A stretch of 64,000 nucleotides of DNA from Methylophilaceae bacterium (GTDB lineage: Bacteria > Pseudomonadota > Gammaproteobacteria > Burkholderiales > Methylophilaceae), in contig JAPKBG010000007.1 in assembly GCA_028823485.1 (NCBI GenBank), positions 1 to 64,000 of the forward strand, given 5' to 3'. The translations under genes were made by a program, and so were the position numbers. This document shows, one piece after another, positions 1 to 9,550 of the stretch (positions are counted from its first letter, which is position 1; each line of letters opens with the position of its first letter). The notes under the pieces are model-generated. The model did no database searches and was not told the DNA's origin. It was given only the letters and a program-made list of their open reading frames with translations.

Positions 1-798
1 AGAGATGCCTGCGGTATATTGTTCGCTCTTCAGTTCTTCTTGGGATAACGGCATGCGGCATGCATAGCATTGATCATAATCACCGACTTCTAGACCATGT
101 TTAACACCAACACGTTGGTCGAATACAAAGCACTCGCCTTCCCATAAGCTTTCTTCTTTAGACACGGTTTCTAAGTATTTAAGTACACCGCCTTGCAAGT
201 GATAGACTTCTTCAAAACCTTGTTGTTTCATATAAGATGAGGCTTTTTCACAGCGAATACCGCCAGTGCAAAACATAGCGACTTTTTTATTTTTGTTTTT
301 ATCGAAGTTGTCTTCCACATATTGTGGGAATTCTCTAAAGGTCGTCGTTTTCGGGTCTATTGCACCCTGAAAAGTACCAATATGGGTCTCATAGTCATTG
401 CGGGTATCTAATACCACGACATCAGGGTCATTAATAATGGCATTCCAGTCTTCTGGTTTTACATAGGTGCCAACGACTAAATTAGGGTCAACACCTTTCA
501 CACCCATGGTCACAATCTCTTTTTTGAGTTTGACCTTCATGCGGTAGAACGGTTGAGTATCGGTATATGATTCTTTATGCTCTAAATCGCTAAAACGTGC
601 ATCTTGGCGTAAGTAGTCTATTACGATTTTTATATCTCCAGCCTTGCCTGCAATCGTGCCATTAATACCTTCATGGGCTAGTAACAACGTGCCTTTGATA
701 TTGTGTGCGACACAAGCTTCTAAAATAGGCGCTTGAAGGGATTTGTAGTCTGGAAGGCTAACAAACTTATAGAGAGCAGCGGTGAGGTATTGAGTCAT
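1..798 (-). CDS. trhO: tRNA uridine(34) hydroxylase TrhO (YceA, rhodanese domain), C-terminus truncated by window edge
   Basis: Minus-strand reading starts [18 protein letters not shown]..., with [23 protein letters not shown] and [12 protein letters not shown] motifs of the TrhO/YceA family; ATG at 798. Confidence 0.9.
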   Translation of the reverse strand, partial: MTQYLTAALYKFVSLPDYKSLQAPILEACVAHNIKGTLLLAHEGINGTIAGKAGDIKIVIDYLRQDARFSDLEHKESYTDTQPFYRMKVKLKKEIVTMGVKGVDPNLVVGTYVKPEDWNAIINDPDVVVLDTRNDYETHIGTFQGAIDPKTTTFREFPQYVEDNFDKNKNKKVAMFCTGGIRCEKASSYMKQQGFEEVYHLQGGVLKYLETVSKEESLWEGECFVFDQRVGVKHGLEVGDYDQCYACRMPLSQEELKSEQYTAGIS

Positions 799-905
799 GA
801 CAAATTAACGAGTTGAATACTAAAGCGAGCATTTTATCATTAATTAGCTTGTTTCTCGTTTGACTGTATCAAAGCCTATTTACTGAGGAGGCTAAAGAGT
901 AAAGT

Positions 906-1574
906 TTAGTCTTGATTGAGTAGTAATATTTCGGCTTTTCCGATGCCTGAGATATCGCCCATCCAACGCTGTGCTCTGGTAGATGTCAGTTTGGCAAACT
1001 GAGTATCAAAATTAGCAAATGATTTAAATAGCAACTTAAGGAATGGCAGAGTGTGTATGCCGCAATCTACCCATGTGATTTGCTCTGTAGGTGATTTTGC
1101 TAACAGTAAAGTGCCGCGTTTCATGCTATACCCAAGATGGCTGCCAGTAGCACCAAGCACGCCTAGCGTGCCTGCCATTAAGCTCGATGCACAATAATCA
1201 CCTGCATTACCTTCAATTAATAGAATCCCACGACGCATTTTGTCGCCAGCTCTATCACCCGCATTGCCTTTACAGATAATAGTGCCGCCTTTCATACTTT
1301 GGCCTAAAAAGTCACCGCAATCACCTTCGATGGTGATGGTGCCATTCTGCATTTGTTTGCCAATGTACGATAAGTGTTGATTCGTGTCTTTGAACACAAT
1401 GTGAGAGGCATCCGACCCTGATACAGTAAACCAGTCAGCAACTGTGTGGTGTGCCTCTAATGTCATGGCTTTAATTTCAGCAATTGATTTATCAGCTAAT
1501 ACGGCAGCAGTTAAACGACTACAGTCTAGTGAATGGCTCAATTCTTTTTTGAGAGTAAAGGTGAGGGCAGTCAT
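906..1574 (-). CDS. fhcC: Formyltransferase/hydrolase complex subunit C (formylmethanofuran dehydrogenase subunit C-like)
   Basis: Repeated G-x-x-M/G-x-x-x-G beta-helix motifs (GDFLGQSMKGGTIICKGNAGDRAG); next to fhcD. Confidence 0.93.
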   Translation of the reverse strand: MTALTFTLKKELSHSLDCSRLTAAVLADKSIAEIKAMTLEAHHTVADWFTVSGSDASHIVFKDTNQHLSYIGKQMQNGTITIEGDCGDFLGQSMKGGTIICKGNAGDRAGDKMRRGILLIEGNAGDYCASSLMAGTLGVLGATGSHLGYSMKRGTLLLAKSPTEQITWVDCGIHTLPFLKLLFKSFANFDTQFAKLTSTRAQRWMGDISGIGKAEILLLNQD

Positions 1575-1576
1575 GA

Positions 1577-2497
1577 TTAAGCACCTAGTATTTCATGTAG
1601 TTTAAAGAGGTATGGACCTAGCTTTCCACCGTAGTTACCCGCTGAAATGCGTTTGATGCCAGAATCTGCACCAAGGCTGCAAGCGGCTTCGATGCCGACC
1701 TTCATGCTCAAGGCAATATCATCAAACGTTAAGCCATCAATCACGATTTCCATCACGCTTTCAATGCCCATGTCGAGCTCGGTTTTAACGCCACCTTTTA
1801 AAGTAGGGCAGAAGGCATCATTCGTACTGGCAAACATCTTAGGATATTTGCTGCCAACTTTTGAACCTGATCGCACCACGCCACCTGGGAAGGGCATAAT
1901 CACATTTGGCAATTTTTTCATGGCGATGATAGCTGCTTCACATGCAGCTAATACTTGCGATTGGCTTTCACCTAAGACTAAAAAGTTACCGCCACCAATA
2001 GCGCGCACCATACCTGTGGTTTCTTGGGTAATAAACTCACCATCCATGACCGGAATACGCCAATAGCGCTGATTGTTACCATCCGCATCTGGTAATAGTT
2101 TTGAAATTTGATTGCCATCACCAAAGTAACGTAAATTTTTACCTAAACTAATTTGGTCTTCACTGGCTAAGCCAGAAAACGCCGCAGCAGTCGGGCAGGT
2201 TAATATGCACTGTCCCATGCGCACTTCTAACTGTTGCATCAATACTTTACTGCCCATTGCAAACATCAAAATGCTCACACCAGGGCGACCATCAGGCGTT
2301 TCATCTTCCGTTAGCTCACATTCGATACCAGCTTCTACACCGCAACCAATCACGCTGGTAGCAAAGCCTGTCATCGCATTCGCTGCATTATATGCCCACT
2401 TCAGATTTTGTGCGGTAATCAACACCCGCGTGCCTCGCATATTAAATGCTTCAGCAAAGGTGTCGTCTATTTGTACGCCGTTTTTTTGCACGTTCAT
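1577..2497 (-). CDS. fhcD: Formylmethanofuran--tetrahydromethanopterin N-formyltransferase (complex subunit D)
   Basis: NGVQIDDTFAEAFNMRGTRVLITAQNLKWA N-terminus and Ftr body. ATG at 2497 preferred over the track's TTG at 2518 because the natural N-terminus MNVQKNGVQ starts there. Confidence 0.93.
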   Translation of the reverse strand: MNVQKNGVQIDDTFAEAFNMRGTRVLITAQNLKWAYNAANAMTGFATSVIGCGVEAGIECELTEDETPDGRPGVSILMFAMGSKVLMQQLEVRMGQCILTCPTAAAFSGLASEDQISLGKNLRYFGDGNQISKLLPDADGNNQRYWRIPVMDGEFITQETTGMVRAIGGGNFLVLGESQSQVLAACEAAIIAMKKLPNVIMPFPGGVVRSGSKVGSKYPKMFASTNDAFCPTLKGGVKTELDMGIESVMEIVIDGLTFDDIALSMKVGIEAACSLGADSGIKRISAGNYGGKLGPYLFKLHEILGA

Positions 2498-3573
2498 CCT
2501 TTCTGAAAAGCTAGCCAATTGACGAGGTGTGATCCACTAATGCTAGTGTTTTCAATCAGACTATTTTCAACCTCTTTTAAAGATCTGGTTTGGTAGCGTT
2601 TTACAACAACATTGCTTCCGAAGCTAATGATGAATTCGCTTTGGTCACTGTTTAAGGCTAAGCTTCTTGGGAACGGTAATTTGAGTACTTTTCGGCATTT
2701 TAATAAGTCTAAGTCCCAACAAGTCACCATATTGGCTGCTGGGTGTGTCACAAGCAACAAATTATGCTTTGCAACAATCAGTCCACTTAACGCCTCACCT
2801 ATTATTTTATTAATTATTTTAGAGAGGCTGCTGGAGCGTTTTAAGCATTTTTTTGCTTTACTGATATGAATTGCACCAAGGTGATTTTCAGAGAGGTCGC
2901 GTCTAGGTGCGCTGATGACTAAGGCATTGCCACTTTCATCAATCTCTACGTGACCAGCATTGAACCTGCCATCTTTAATTTTATGTTGTGTGATGAGTTT
3001 TTGTGTTTCGATGTCGATATAGCTTAAGTTGCCTAGTTCCCCACTAGTCGTATTGTTTCCCCCATTGGTCACGACTAATGTTTTGCCATTGTTACGTAGT
3101 GAGCAATCATGAGGATGATGACCATAGCTTGGGAAGTCGCTCAAGTAATCCAAGGTTTTTGCATCACGGATACCAATATAACCTTTGCTATTCTCAATAT
3201 TTGTTTCGGTGGTGTATAGTAACTTCCCATCTGTATAAAACGCGCCATGGCCATAAAATAGTCGGCCTGGATTCACCACTATTGTCTTAACCGCTTGAAA
3301 TTTTTCCATGTTGAACACTACGGCATCAGGACCGATTTTAGTAAAAGCAGCCACACGGTTGTGATTGTTGGGGTCTGCCGCAAAACCATGCGGGAAAATA
3401 GGAGGTGAGATTGTTTCTACAGTATCTGAACCATCAGTGCGAGTGGTGATTCTTGATAGCCAGAATTTGACCTCTCCCTCGACTTCTTGATGACGCCCTC
3501 CACTAAGGTAAATACCTGAAGCGGTGGCTTCTATAGCAGAGGTGTCGTCTTTGTGTATATCGTTTTGGGTCAT
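2494..3573 (-). CDS. DUF1513-like beta-propeller protein, no apparent signal peptide, within fhc operon
   Basis: GRLFYGHGAFYTDGKLLYTTETNIENSKGYIGIRDA and GHHPHDCSLRNNGKTLVVTNGG resemble DUF1513 propeller motifs; TGA stop overlaps fhcD ATG (ATGA). Confidence 0.75.
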   Translation of the reverse strand: MTQNDIHKDDTSAIEATASGIYLSGGRHQEVEGEVKFWLSRITTRTDGSDTVETISPPIFPHGFAADPNNHNRVAAFTKIGPDAVVFNMEKFQAVKTIVVNPGRLFYGHGAFYTDGKLLYTTETNIENSKGYIGIRDAKTLDYLSDFPSYGHHPHDCSLRNNGKTLVVTNGGNNTTSGELGNLSYIDIETQKLITQHKIKDGRFNAGHVEIDESGNALVISAPRRDLSENHLGAIHISKAKKCLKRSSSLSKIINKIIGEALSGLIVAKHNLLLVTHPAANMVTCWDLDLLKCRKVLKLPFPRSLALNSDQSEFIISFGSNVVVKRYQTRSLKEVENSLIENTSISGSHLVNWLAFQKG

Positions 3574-3581
3574 GGTTTGTT

Positions 3582-5252
3582 TTATCCGGCTGCTTTCGTA
3601 TGGCTAATAACACTATTACGACCATCAGCCGCCATTTCATCATCGCTGATTTTATAGTTATCGAGTTGTATCGTATGGTATTTTTCGAAGTATTCTTTTA
3701 AGTTTTTTTCCACACTCTTATCGTAAGCTGGTTTCGCTGTATGGGTTTTACCCCAAACCACTTTCACTACTTCACCGTGTTTAACGACTAACTCACCATC
3801 TTTAAACACATAGTCTGGTTTGCCAAACATGGCTTCTTTGTCCGATTGTTCGGTATACACGGTAATGTTCGCTGCTGCTCCTTCGCCTAAGTGACCTTGA
3901 TTGTCCATACCAATCAACTTCGCTGCACCAGCACGCGTCATGGTGGCGATTTCGTATAAGCTGTACTCACGTTCAATCGCTTTTAAATTACTCATGGCTT
4001 GTGCATCTAAATTGAGCTTATCAAAGGCTTCAGCTCTAAAGCTTTTATCCATGAGTAAGCGAATCAAATGCGGATAGCTGGTAAATGGAGCGCCGTTAGG
4101 ATGGTCGGTGGTGAGGAATACGCGCCAAGGATCTTCAACACTGAGGAAAATCTCTAAGCCAATCGCCCATTGCATGGCATTCACATAGTTTTCGTCACGA
4201 TATTTAAATGGCACTACACCACAACCTGCATCACACTCAATATCCATGATTACGGATTTCTTAGGGTTGGCAAATCCAGCGTTTAAATGCTGCATCATAT
4301 TGTCGCCAGATGCCGTCACGGTTTGACCAAATAGAATCTGCCCGACGTCTGCGGTGATGTGTTTGTTATTGTTAATTGCTTCTGCGATTTCAGCTGCAGC
4401 TGATGAGAACTTCTTATCGCCTTCTGCACCATAGCTATGAAACTGAATATGCGTTAAATGCATCGGAATGCCATCACTCGCGCCCATGGTGTCTAGCGTG
4501 GTTTGGAAGTTGCCTGCCACACCTAAGTTATTGCAATGCACATGCAGCGGCTTCGCCACGCCAATATCATGCACGGCACGGCTTAAGCTTTTTAGTATCT
4601 GTCTAGGGCTGACTGCATAGTGTTTATTGTTTTCATCCAAGTCCAAACGGCGTTGGTTGAATTTAAAGGCGTTAATGCCGCCCGGATTCACCACTTTAAT
4701 ACCGATGGTTTGTGTGGCGTTTAAAGTCCAAGCCACATAGTCGTTAATGGCTTTCTGATCGGCTTTATTGGCTAGTAAGCGCAAGAAGTAATCATCATTA
4801 CCCAACATCGCATAGCCGCCTTTGTCGATCATCGGCGTATCGCCCATCTCCAAATGCGCTTGTCGTGCATTAATGCCTAATACCGCAGGTTCAAATACCG
4901 CGGTATAACCCATTTCAATGTAGTGCATACCCGTAACGATGGTGCTCGGTGTTGCGTTATGTGAACATTGTGGACCGCATACATGCGCTTCAGGGTCCGC
5001 ATATTTCAGCGTTTCTTGATACTCAGGCAGCATCATACGGGCAATATTAACTTTACCGCCACCAATATGACTATGCATATCAATCGCACCTGCCATGACC
5101 ACCTTGCCGCTTAAGTCCATGGCTTCATGAATCTTTTCTGTTTTACTCGGCTTGGCGATAATATGCCCATTACGGATGTAAATATCTTTTTTAACGCCAT
5201 CGACACCATGCGCTGGATCGTACACTTTTGCATTTTTAAGTAGGGTAATCAT
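3582..5252 (-). CDS. fhcA: Formyltransferase/hydrolase complex subunit A (amidohydrolase-family FmdA homolog)
   Basis: KVVMAGAIDMHSHIGGGKVNIARMMLPE and amidohydrolase body; 4-nt overlap with fhcB. Confidence 0.95.
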   Translation of the reverse strand: MITLLKNAKVYDPAHGVDGVKKDIYIRNGHIIAKPSKTEKIHEAMDLSGKVVMAGAIDMHSHIGGGKVNIARMMLPEYQETLKYADPEAHVCGPQCSHNATPSTIVTGMHYIEMGYTAVFEPAVLGINARQAHLEMGDTPMIDKGGYAMLGNDDYFLRLLANKADQKAINDYVAWTLNATQTIGIKVVNPGGINAFKFNQRRLDLDENNKHYAVSPRQILKSLSRAVHDIGVAKPLHVHCNNLGVAGNFQTTLDTMGASDGIPMHLTHIQFHSYGAEGDKKFSSAAAEIAEAINNNKHITADVGQILFGQTVTASGDNMMQHLNAGFANPKKSVIMDIECDAGCGVVPFKYRDENYVNAMQWAIGLEIFLSVEDPWRVFLTTDHPNGAPFTSYPHLIRLLMDKSFRAEAFDKLNLDAQAMSNLKAIEREYSLYEIATMTRAGAAKLIGMDNQGHLGEGAAANITVYTEQSDKEAMFGKPDYVFKDGELVVKHGEVVKVVWGKTHTAKPAYDKSVEKNLKEYFEKYHTIQLDNYKISDDEMAADGRNSVISHTKAAG

Positions 5253-6460
5253 GTTAATAATGCATCCATTTTATTCATCACTGTTGAGAGTGTTGGTAGT
5301 GCGCTTTCACGTGTCTGTTTAAGCGGTAAGACAATTGAGGAGTCGACTCTGAATAAGGTGCCAGCACAATCTAAAGCAGGCGTTGCCACTGGGATAAACA
5401 CCGCTGGTGGCGTTACAAACTGTGTTTGACTGTTTCCAATCGCAATGATCGGTGCATCCGTTGTTGGTAGTGGCTTCTCTGGACTGAAGCTATTAATCCA
5501 AACCACCGTATCGTATTGTTTTAAATCATGTTCTTCAGGCGCTAATGCACTCAGCCATGTATGCGCATAATTCACCGTAGTGTCGCCATCACTACCGCCC
5601 AATGCTAAAGCCATGGCACGGCTTTCTTTGTTTAACGTCACAACGCTTTCGGTAATGTTTTCTATAGTAAGTTCGGCATGCGCAAAACTAAAGTCTTTCG
5701 CCACCCAAATTAACACCGCGTAGCTTGCTTCTTTTAACTGCGTAACAACGGTTTCTAAGTCTTTCACGGCAATGCCAGTAATCGAGTCAGTATTCAGTGT
5801 TTTACCTTGAATCAGCGCGCGTAAGGCAGCGGTAATCTCAGGTAAAGCTTTTGTTGCACAAGGTAAGACGGTTGGTTGTTTACCATTAGGAGAAACGCCG
5901 TGGCTAGTATCTAAACCTTCACCACCCAAGTAAATAATGTTGCGGGTTTGCGGATTAGTGAATAAAGCCTCTTTATTCCACACATTACGTTCAAAAAAGC
6001 GTGGGTTATGCGACACCACATCAGTACCGATGCATAAAATCACATCAGCGCGGTTCTTCACTTCCATCAATGTCGTGGTTTGCCAGCCCTTGCTTTGCAA
6101 CACTTTTGTATTGCGCCATGTGCTTTCCGCATTAATGTGCATCATCGGCGCATTAACTTGTTGCGCGCTATTAAAAGCTGCTCTAAAGCCTGATAAGTCG
6201 GTACTTAAACCTGCGAAGATAGGATGTTGAGCGTCTTTTAAGATAGAGGCAGCTTTTGCAACGGCTTCATCTAAACTAACAGGCTTGCCTGCAATCGTTG
6301 GTGAAGATTCCGTTATTGGCTGCGAGAAGAAGCTAATGCTCTTCGCACAAGTATTCGCCGATGGGTCGCTGACGTTAATATCGTCACATAACATGCCGCA
6401 AGCGGGGCAGGTTGCAGTGGTCGTATTAATATTATTTGATTTTTGCATGAATATATCCAC
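5249..6460 (-). CDS. fhcB: Formyltransferase/hydrolase complex subunit B (FmdB homolog)
   Basis: ATCPACGMLCDDINV N-terminus and FmdB-like body; gene order with fhcA. Confidence 0.92.
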   Translation of the reverse strand: MDIFMQKSNNINTTTATCPACGMLCDDINVSDPSANTCAKSISFFSQPITESSPTIAGKPVSLDEAVAKAASILKDAQHPIFAGLSTDLSGFRAAFNSAQQVNAPMMHINAESTWRNTKVLQSKGWQTTTLMEVKNRADVILCIGTDVVSHNPRFFERNVWNKEALFTNPQTRNIIYLGGEGLDTSHGVSPNGKQPTVLPCATKALPEITAALRALIQGKTLNTDSITGIAVKDLETVVTQLKEASYAVLIWVAKDFSFAHAELTIENITESVVTLNKESRAMALALGGSDGDTTVNYAHTWLSALAPEEHDLKQYDTVVWINSFSPEKPLPTTDAPIIAIGNSQTQFVTPPAVFIPVATPALDCAGTLFRVDSSIVLPLKQTRESALPTLSTVMNKMDALLT

Positions 6461-6671
6461 TTTATGCTTTTAGAGACGCTGACTATTATTGTTCTATCAT
6501 AATCAAAATAATATAGCGAAAACTATATAATAGCGCTTGAAAACAAGCTTTGCTTAACTTTTAACGAAGCTAGGTGTTTAGATTGTTAAGTTAAAAGTCC
6601 TCATCAGTTTTTAAATTAAACCCAACATTTGTTTCAATAAGTTTGTGTGACGGCGCTAATGCAGACAAATC

Positions 6672-6797
6672 TCAGCCTTTGTGAATGAAAAAGTAAAGAG
6701 AGTTGAAGGCCGCCACAATGGCGCGGTGTTGCTTATCTAAAATGGGCATGCTAATCGACTGCTTTTTATTCCATACGATACAAGGCGGCTCTCTCAT
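6672..6797 (-). pseudogene. Bacteriohemerythrin N-terminal remnant (truncated)
   Basis: 42-codon reading MREPPCIVWNKKQSISMPILDKQHRAIVAAFNSLYFFIHKG* carries the hemerythrin signature (V.W....S..M..LD.QH..I....N.L); homology-like reading continues past the stop (ALAPSHKLIETNVGFNLKTDEDF). Confidence 0.65.
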
Positions 6798-7097
6798 TAC
6801 CAATCTCCCAATAGCTCATATTAGTTATCGTTATATGCTTAGATTAAGGGATATTTCCCATAAAATCCTACCATAGAATATGGGTTTCTACCATGGGTTT
6901 GAGTCTTTAGCTTGCGGGCGCTTTTCTAAAAAAGGGTAAGGAAAATTTCAATTCATTTTCATTAGTGATTGTCGTATGGAAAGGTTATTGATTATTCAAG
7001 CAATCAATTGAAAATCACCATTCATTAAACCTATGAACGATGTTAGAATGTCGGCATTTGTAAGTCGTTATTTTTTATTCAATTTTATGGAGTTATC

Positions 7098-7502
7098 ATG
7101 GCAGTAGAGCGCACACTAAGTATTATCAAACCAGACGCAGTAGCGAAAAACGTAATCGGTCAAATTTATAGCCGTTTTGAAAACGCTGGCTTAACAATTG
7201 TTAAAGCTAAAATGGCGCAATTAACACAAGCTGAAGCTGAAGGTTTTTACGCTGTACATAAAGAGCGTCCTTTCTTTGCAGACTTAGTTAAATTCATGAT
7301 TTCTGGTCCTGTGATGATTCAAGCACTAGAAGGCGAAGGCGCTGTATTGAAAAACCGTGACTTAATGGGTGCTACAAACCCTAAAGAAGCTGACGCTGGT
7401 ACGATCCGTGCTGACTTTGCTGAGAGCATTGATGCGAATGCGGTTCATGGTTCTGATTCTGCAGAAAACGCAGCAATCGAAATCAAATACTTCTTTGGCT
7501 AA
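7098..7502 (+). CDS. ndk: Nucleoside diphosphate kinase
   Basis: [49 protein letters not shown]. Confidence 0.97.
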   Translation: MAVERTLSIIKPDAVAKNVIGQIYSRFENAGLTIVKAKMAQLTQAEAEGFYAVHKERPFFADLVKFMISGPVMIQALEGEGAVLKNRDLMGATNPKEADAGTIRADFAESIDANAVHGSDSAENAAIEIKYFFG

Positions 7503-7628
7503 AACTGTGCATTAGCGTCGTTATGCGGCGTTGCAAGTAAAAAATTTCTTCCTCACATACTTTCTGTATGCTTCGTCGATATTTCTTACTTGCTCTTTGC
7601 CTAACTTAGCTAATCCACAATTTACAGT
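7502..7628. repeat. Long imperfect inverted repeat (REP/MITE-like) between ndk and rlmN
   Basis: Left arm aactgtgcattagc...gcaagtaa is imperfectly complementary to right arm ttacttgc...gctaatccacaa...acagtt, with inner CACATAC/GTATG stem and tttct loop. Confidence 0.6.
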
Positions 7629-7651
7629 TATTAAGAGATTAGAAGCGAACA

Positions 7652-8767
7652 TTGACTAATTTACTGAATTTCAACCAACAGCAACTGGCCGATTACTTTG
7701 TGAGTATCGGGGAGAAGCCTTTTCGCGCCAAGCAGATGATGCATTGGTTATATCGTTATGGCATTACTGATTTAGATCAGATGACGGATATTGCGAAAGT
7801 GTTGCGTGCGAAGTTGGCGGATGAAACGAGCTTCACCTTGCCAGATGTGCAAGAAGAGCTGATTTCGGATGATGGGACACGTAAATGGCTGATCGGCGCT
7901 AATAATCAAAAAGATGGTACTTCGAGTAGTGTGGAGACTGTTTTTATTCCTGAAGATGACCGTGGGACTCTATGTATTTCTAGCCAAGTAGGCTGTGCGC
8001 TGGAATGTACATTTTGTAGTACTGGTCGACAAGGGTTTAATCGCAATTTAAGTGTGTCTGAAATTATTGGGCAGCTTTGGATTGCGAATAATTCTTTGCG
8101 TCAATCAGATGGCTACGATATGTTGCCGCCTGGTGATCGTATTATTTCGAATGTGGTGATGATGGGCATGGGTGAGCCACTGGCTAACTATGACAATGTC
8201 GTCACAGCCATGCAAATCATGTTGGATGATCATGCCTACGGTTTAAGTCGCAGGCGCGTAACGCTGTCTACCAGTGGTTTAGTGCCGCAAATGGATAAGC
8301 TGAAAGATGATTGCCCAGTGGCGCTGGCAGTTTCACTGCATGCGCCTAATGATGAGCTGCGTGATGAAATCGTACCAATTAATAAGAAATATCCACTAAA
8401 AGAGCTGATGGCCGCTTGTAACCGTTACTTAGTGAAGGCGCCGCGCGATTTTGTGACTTTTGAATATGTGATGTTGGATGGTATCAACGATACGGTAGAG
8501 CATGCACATCAATTAGTCGAGTTAGTGCAGCATGTGAATTGCAAGTTTAACTTAATTCCATTCAACCCATTCCCAAATAGCGGTTACGGGACTTCTACCC
8601 CTAACCATATTCGTGTATTCCGCGATATTCTGACTAAGGCGGGTTATATTGTCACGGTGCGTAAAACGCGTGGTGAGGATATTGATGCGGCTTGTGGTCA
8701 ACTGGCTGGCAAAGTACTGGATAAAACAACCCGTAGCGCAAAATTTATTCCGATTGAGGTGATGTAA
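7652..8767 (+). CDS. rlmN: 23S rRNA (adenine2503-C2)/tRNA methyltransferase RlmN (radical SAM)
   Basis: [19 protein letters not shown] radical SAM motif; [16 protein letters not shown]-like start per ORF track with TTG at 7652. Confidence 0.96.
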   Translation: MTNLLNFNQQQLADYFVSIGEKPFRAKQMMHWLYRYGITDLDQMTDIAKVLRAKLADETSFTLPDVQEELISDDGTRKWLIGANNQKDGTSSSVETVFIPEDDRGTLCISSQVGCALECTFCSTGRQGFNRNLSVSEIIGQLWIANNSLRQSDGYDMLPPGDRIISNVVMMGMGEPLANYDNVVTAMQIMLDDHAYGLSRRRVTLSTSGLVPQMDKLKDDCPVALAVSLHAPNDELRDEIVPINKKYPLKELMAACNRYLVKAPRDFVTFEYVMLDGINDTVEHAHQLVELVQHVNCKFNLIPFNPFPNSGYGTSTPNHIRVFRDILTKAGYIVTVRKTRGEDIDAACGQLAGKVLDKTTRSAKFIPIEVM

Positions 8768-9527
8768 TGAATTTGGATGCAAAGTGGTTGCTGATTTTAA
8801 TGTTAGTTACCTTCTTAACAGCTTGTGGAACGCTGGGCCAACAATCTGGCAGTAATGCAAATGAAAGCCTACATCAGCTTGATAGTGCGCGAGCACATGC
8901 CAATTTAGGTGCTGCTTACTTGCAACAAAACAAATTAGAAATTGCGTTGAATGAATTTTCTAAAGCCATTGAAGTCACGCCATTATACGCAGGAGAGTAT
9001 AATGGTATCGCTATGGTTAGGTCCGAATTAAAGCAGGATGAGCTAGCAGAGTTCAATTTTAAAAAAGCCACTCAGATTGACCCTTCTGCTTCTCAAGCCT
9101 GTAACAATTACGGGGCATTTTTATGTTCTCGCGAAGGATATAGTGAGTCAGTGCCACAGTTTTTAGAGGCAGTTAAAAATCCACTATATCGGACGCCGAA
9201 TTTAGCCTATACAAATGCAGGTATTTGCGGAAAATGCGATATTGATAATGCAGAACGCTATCTTACCAAAGCACTTCAAATTCGACCGCTGACACATGCG
9301 GCAGCACATCATTTGGCTGAGATTTAGTTTGGTCGAGGCTATGCGTCAACTGCAAAAAAACGTTACAGAATGCAATACTCGTTGCACCCAATGCTAAAAT
9401 ACTATGGCTAGGTATTAGAATTACACGAAAGCTTGGTGACAAAAACAGCGAGGCAAGCTATTCTTTAGAACTGCGTAGAAAGCTTCCTAACTCAAATGAG
9501 ACGAAACTGTTGTCACATCAGCAATAA
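8767..9527 (+). pseudogene. pilW: Type IV pilus biogenesis TPR lipoprotein PilW/PilF, interrupted by in-frame TAG and a frameshift
   Basis: N-terminal lipoprotein/TPR ORF 8767-9327 intact; C-terminal motif LVAPNAKILWLGIRITRKLGDKNSEASYSLELRRKLPNSNETKLL found in a shifted frame ending at 9527. Confidence 0.8.
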
Positions 9528-9550
9528 ACATTATTGATTAGGGGTACGAA

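Noticed and set aside
1647-2522. Plus-strand ORFs 1647-2066 and 2205-2522
   Set aside because: Antisense shadow frames of fhcD; composition is not protein-like and no family is recognisable.
5249-6460. FhcB as an active molybdenum/tungsten formylmethanofuran dehydrogenase
   Set aside because: Bacterial Fhc functions as a hydrolase/transferase complex and FhcB is known to lack dehydrogenase function; no redox subunits are encoded nearby.
6840-6910. Short direct/inverted motifs (ccatagaatatgg, ctaccat...gggttt repeated) upstream of ndk
   Set aside because: Too short and degenerate to separate from chance without comparative data.
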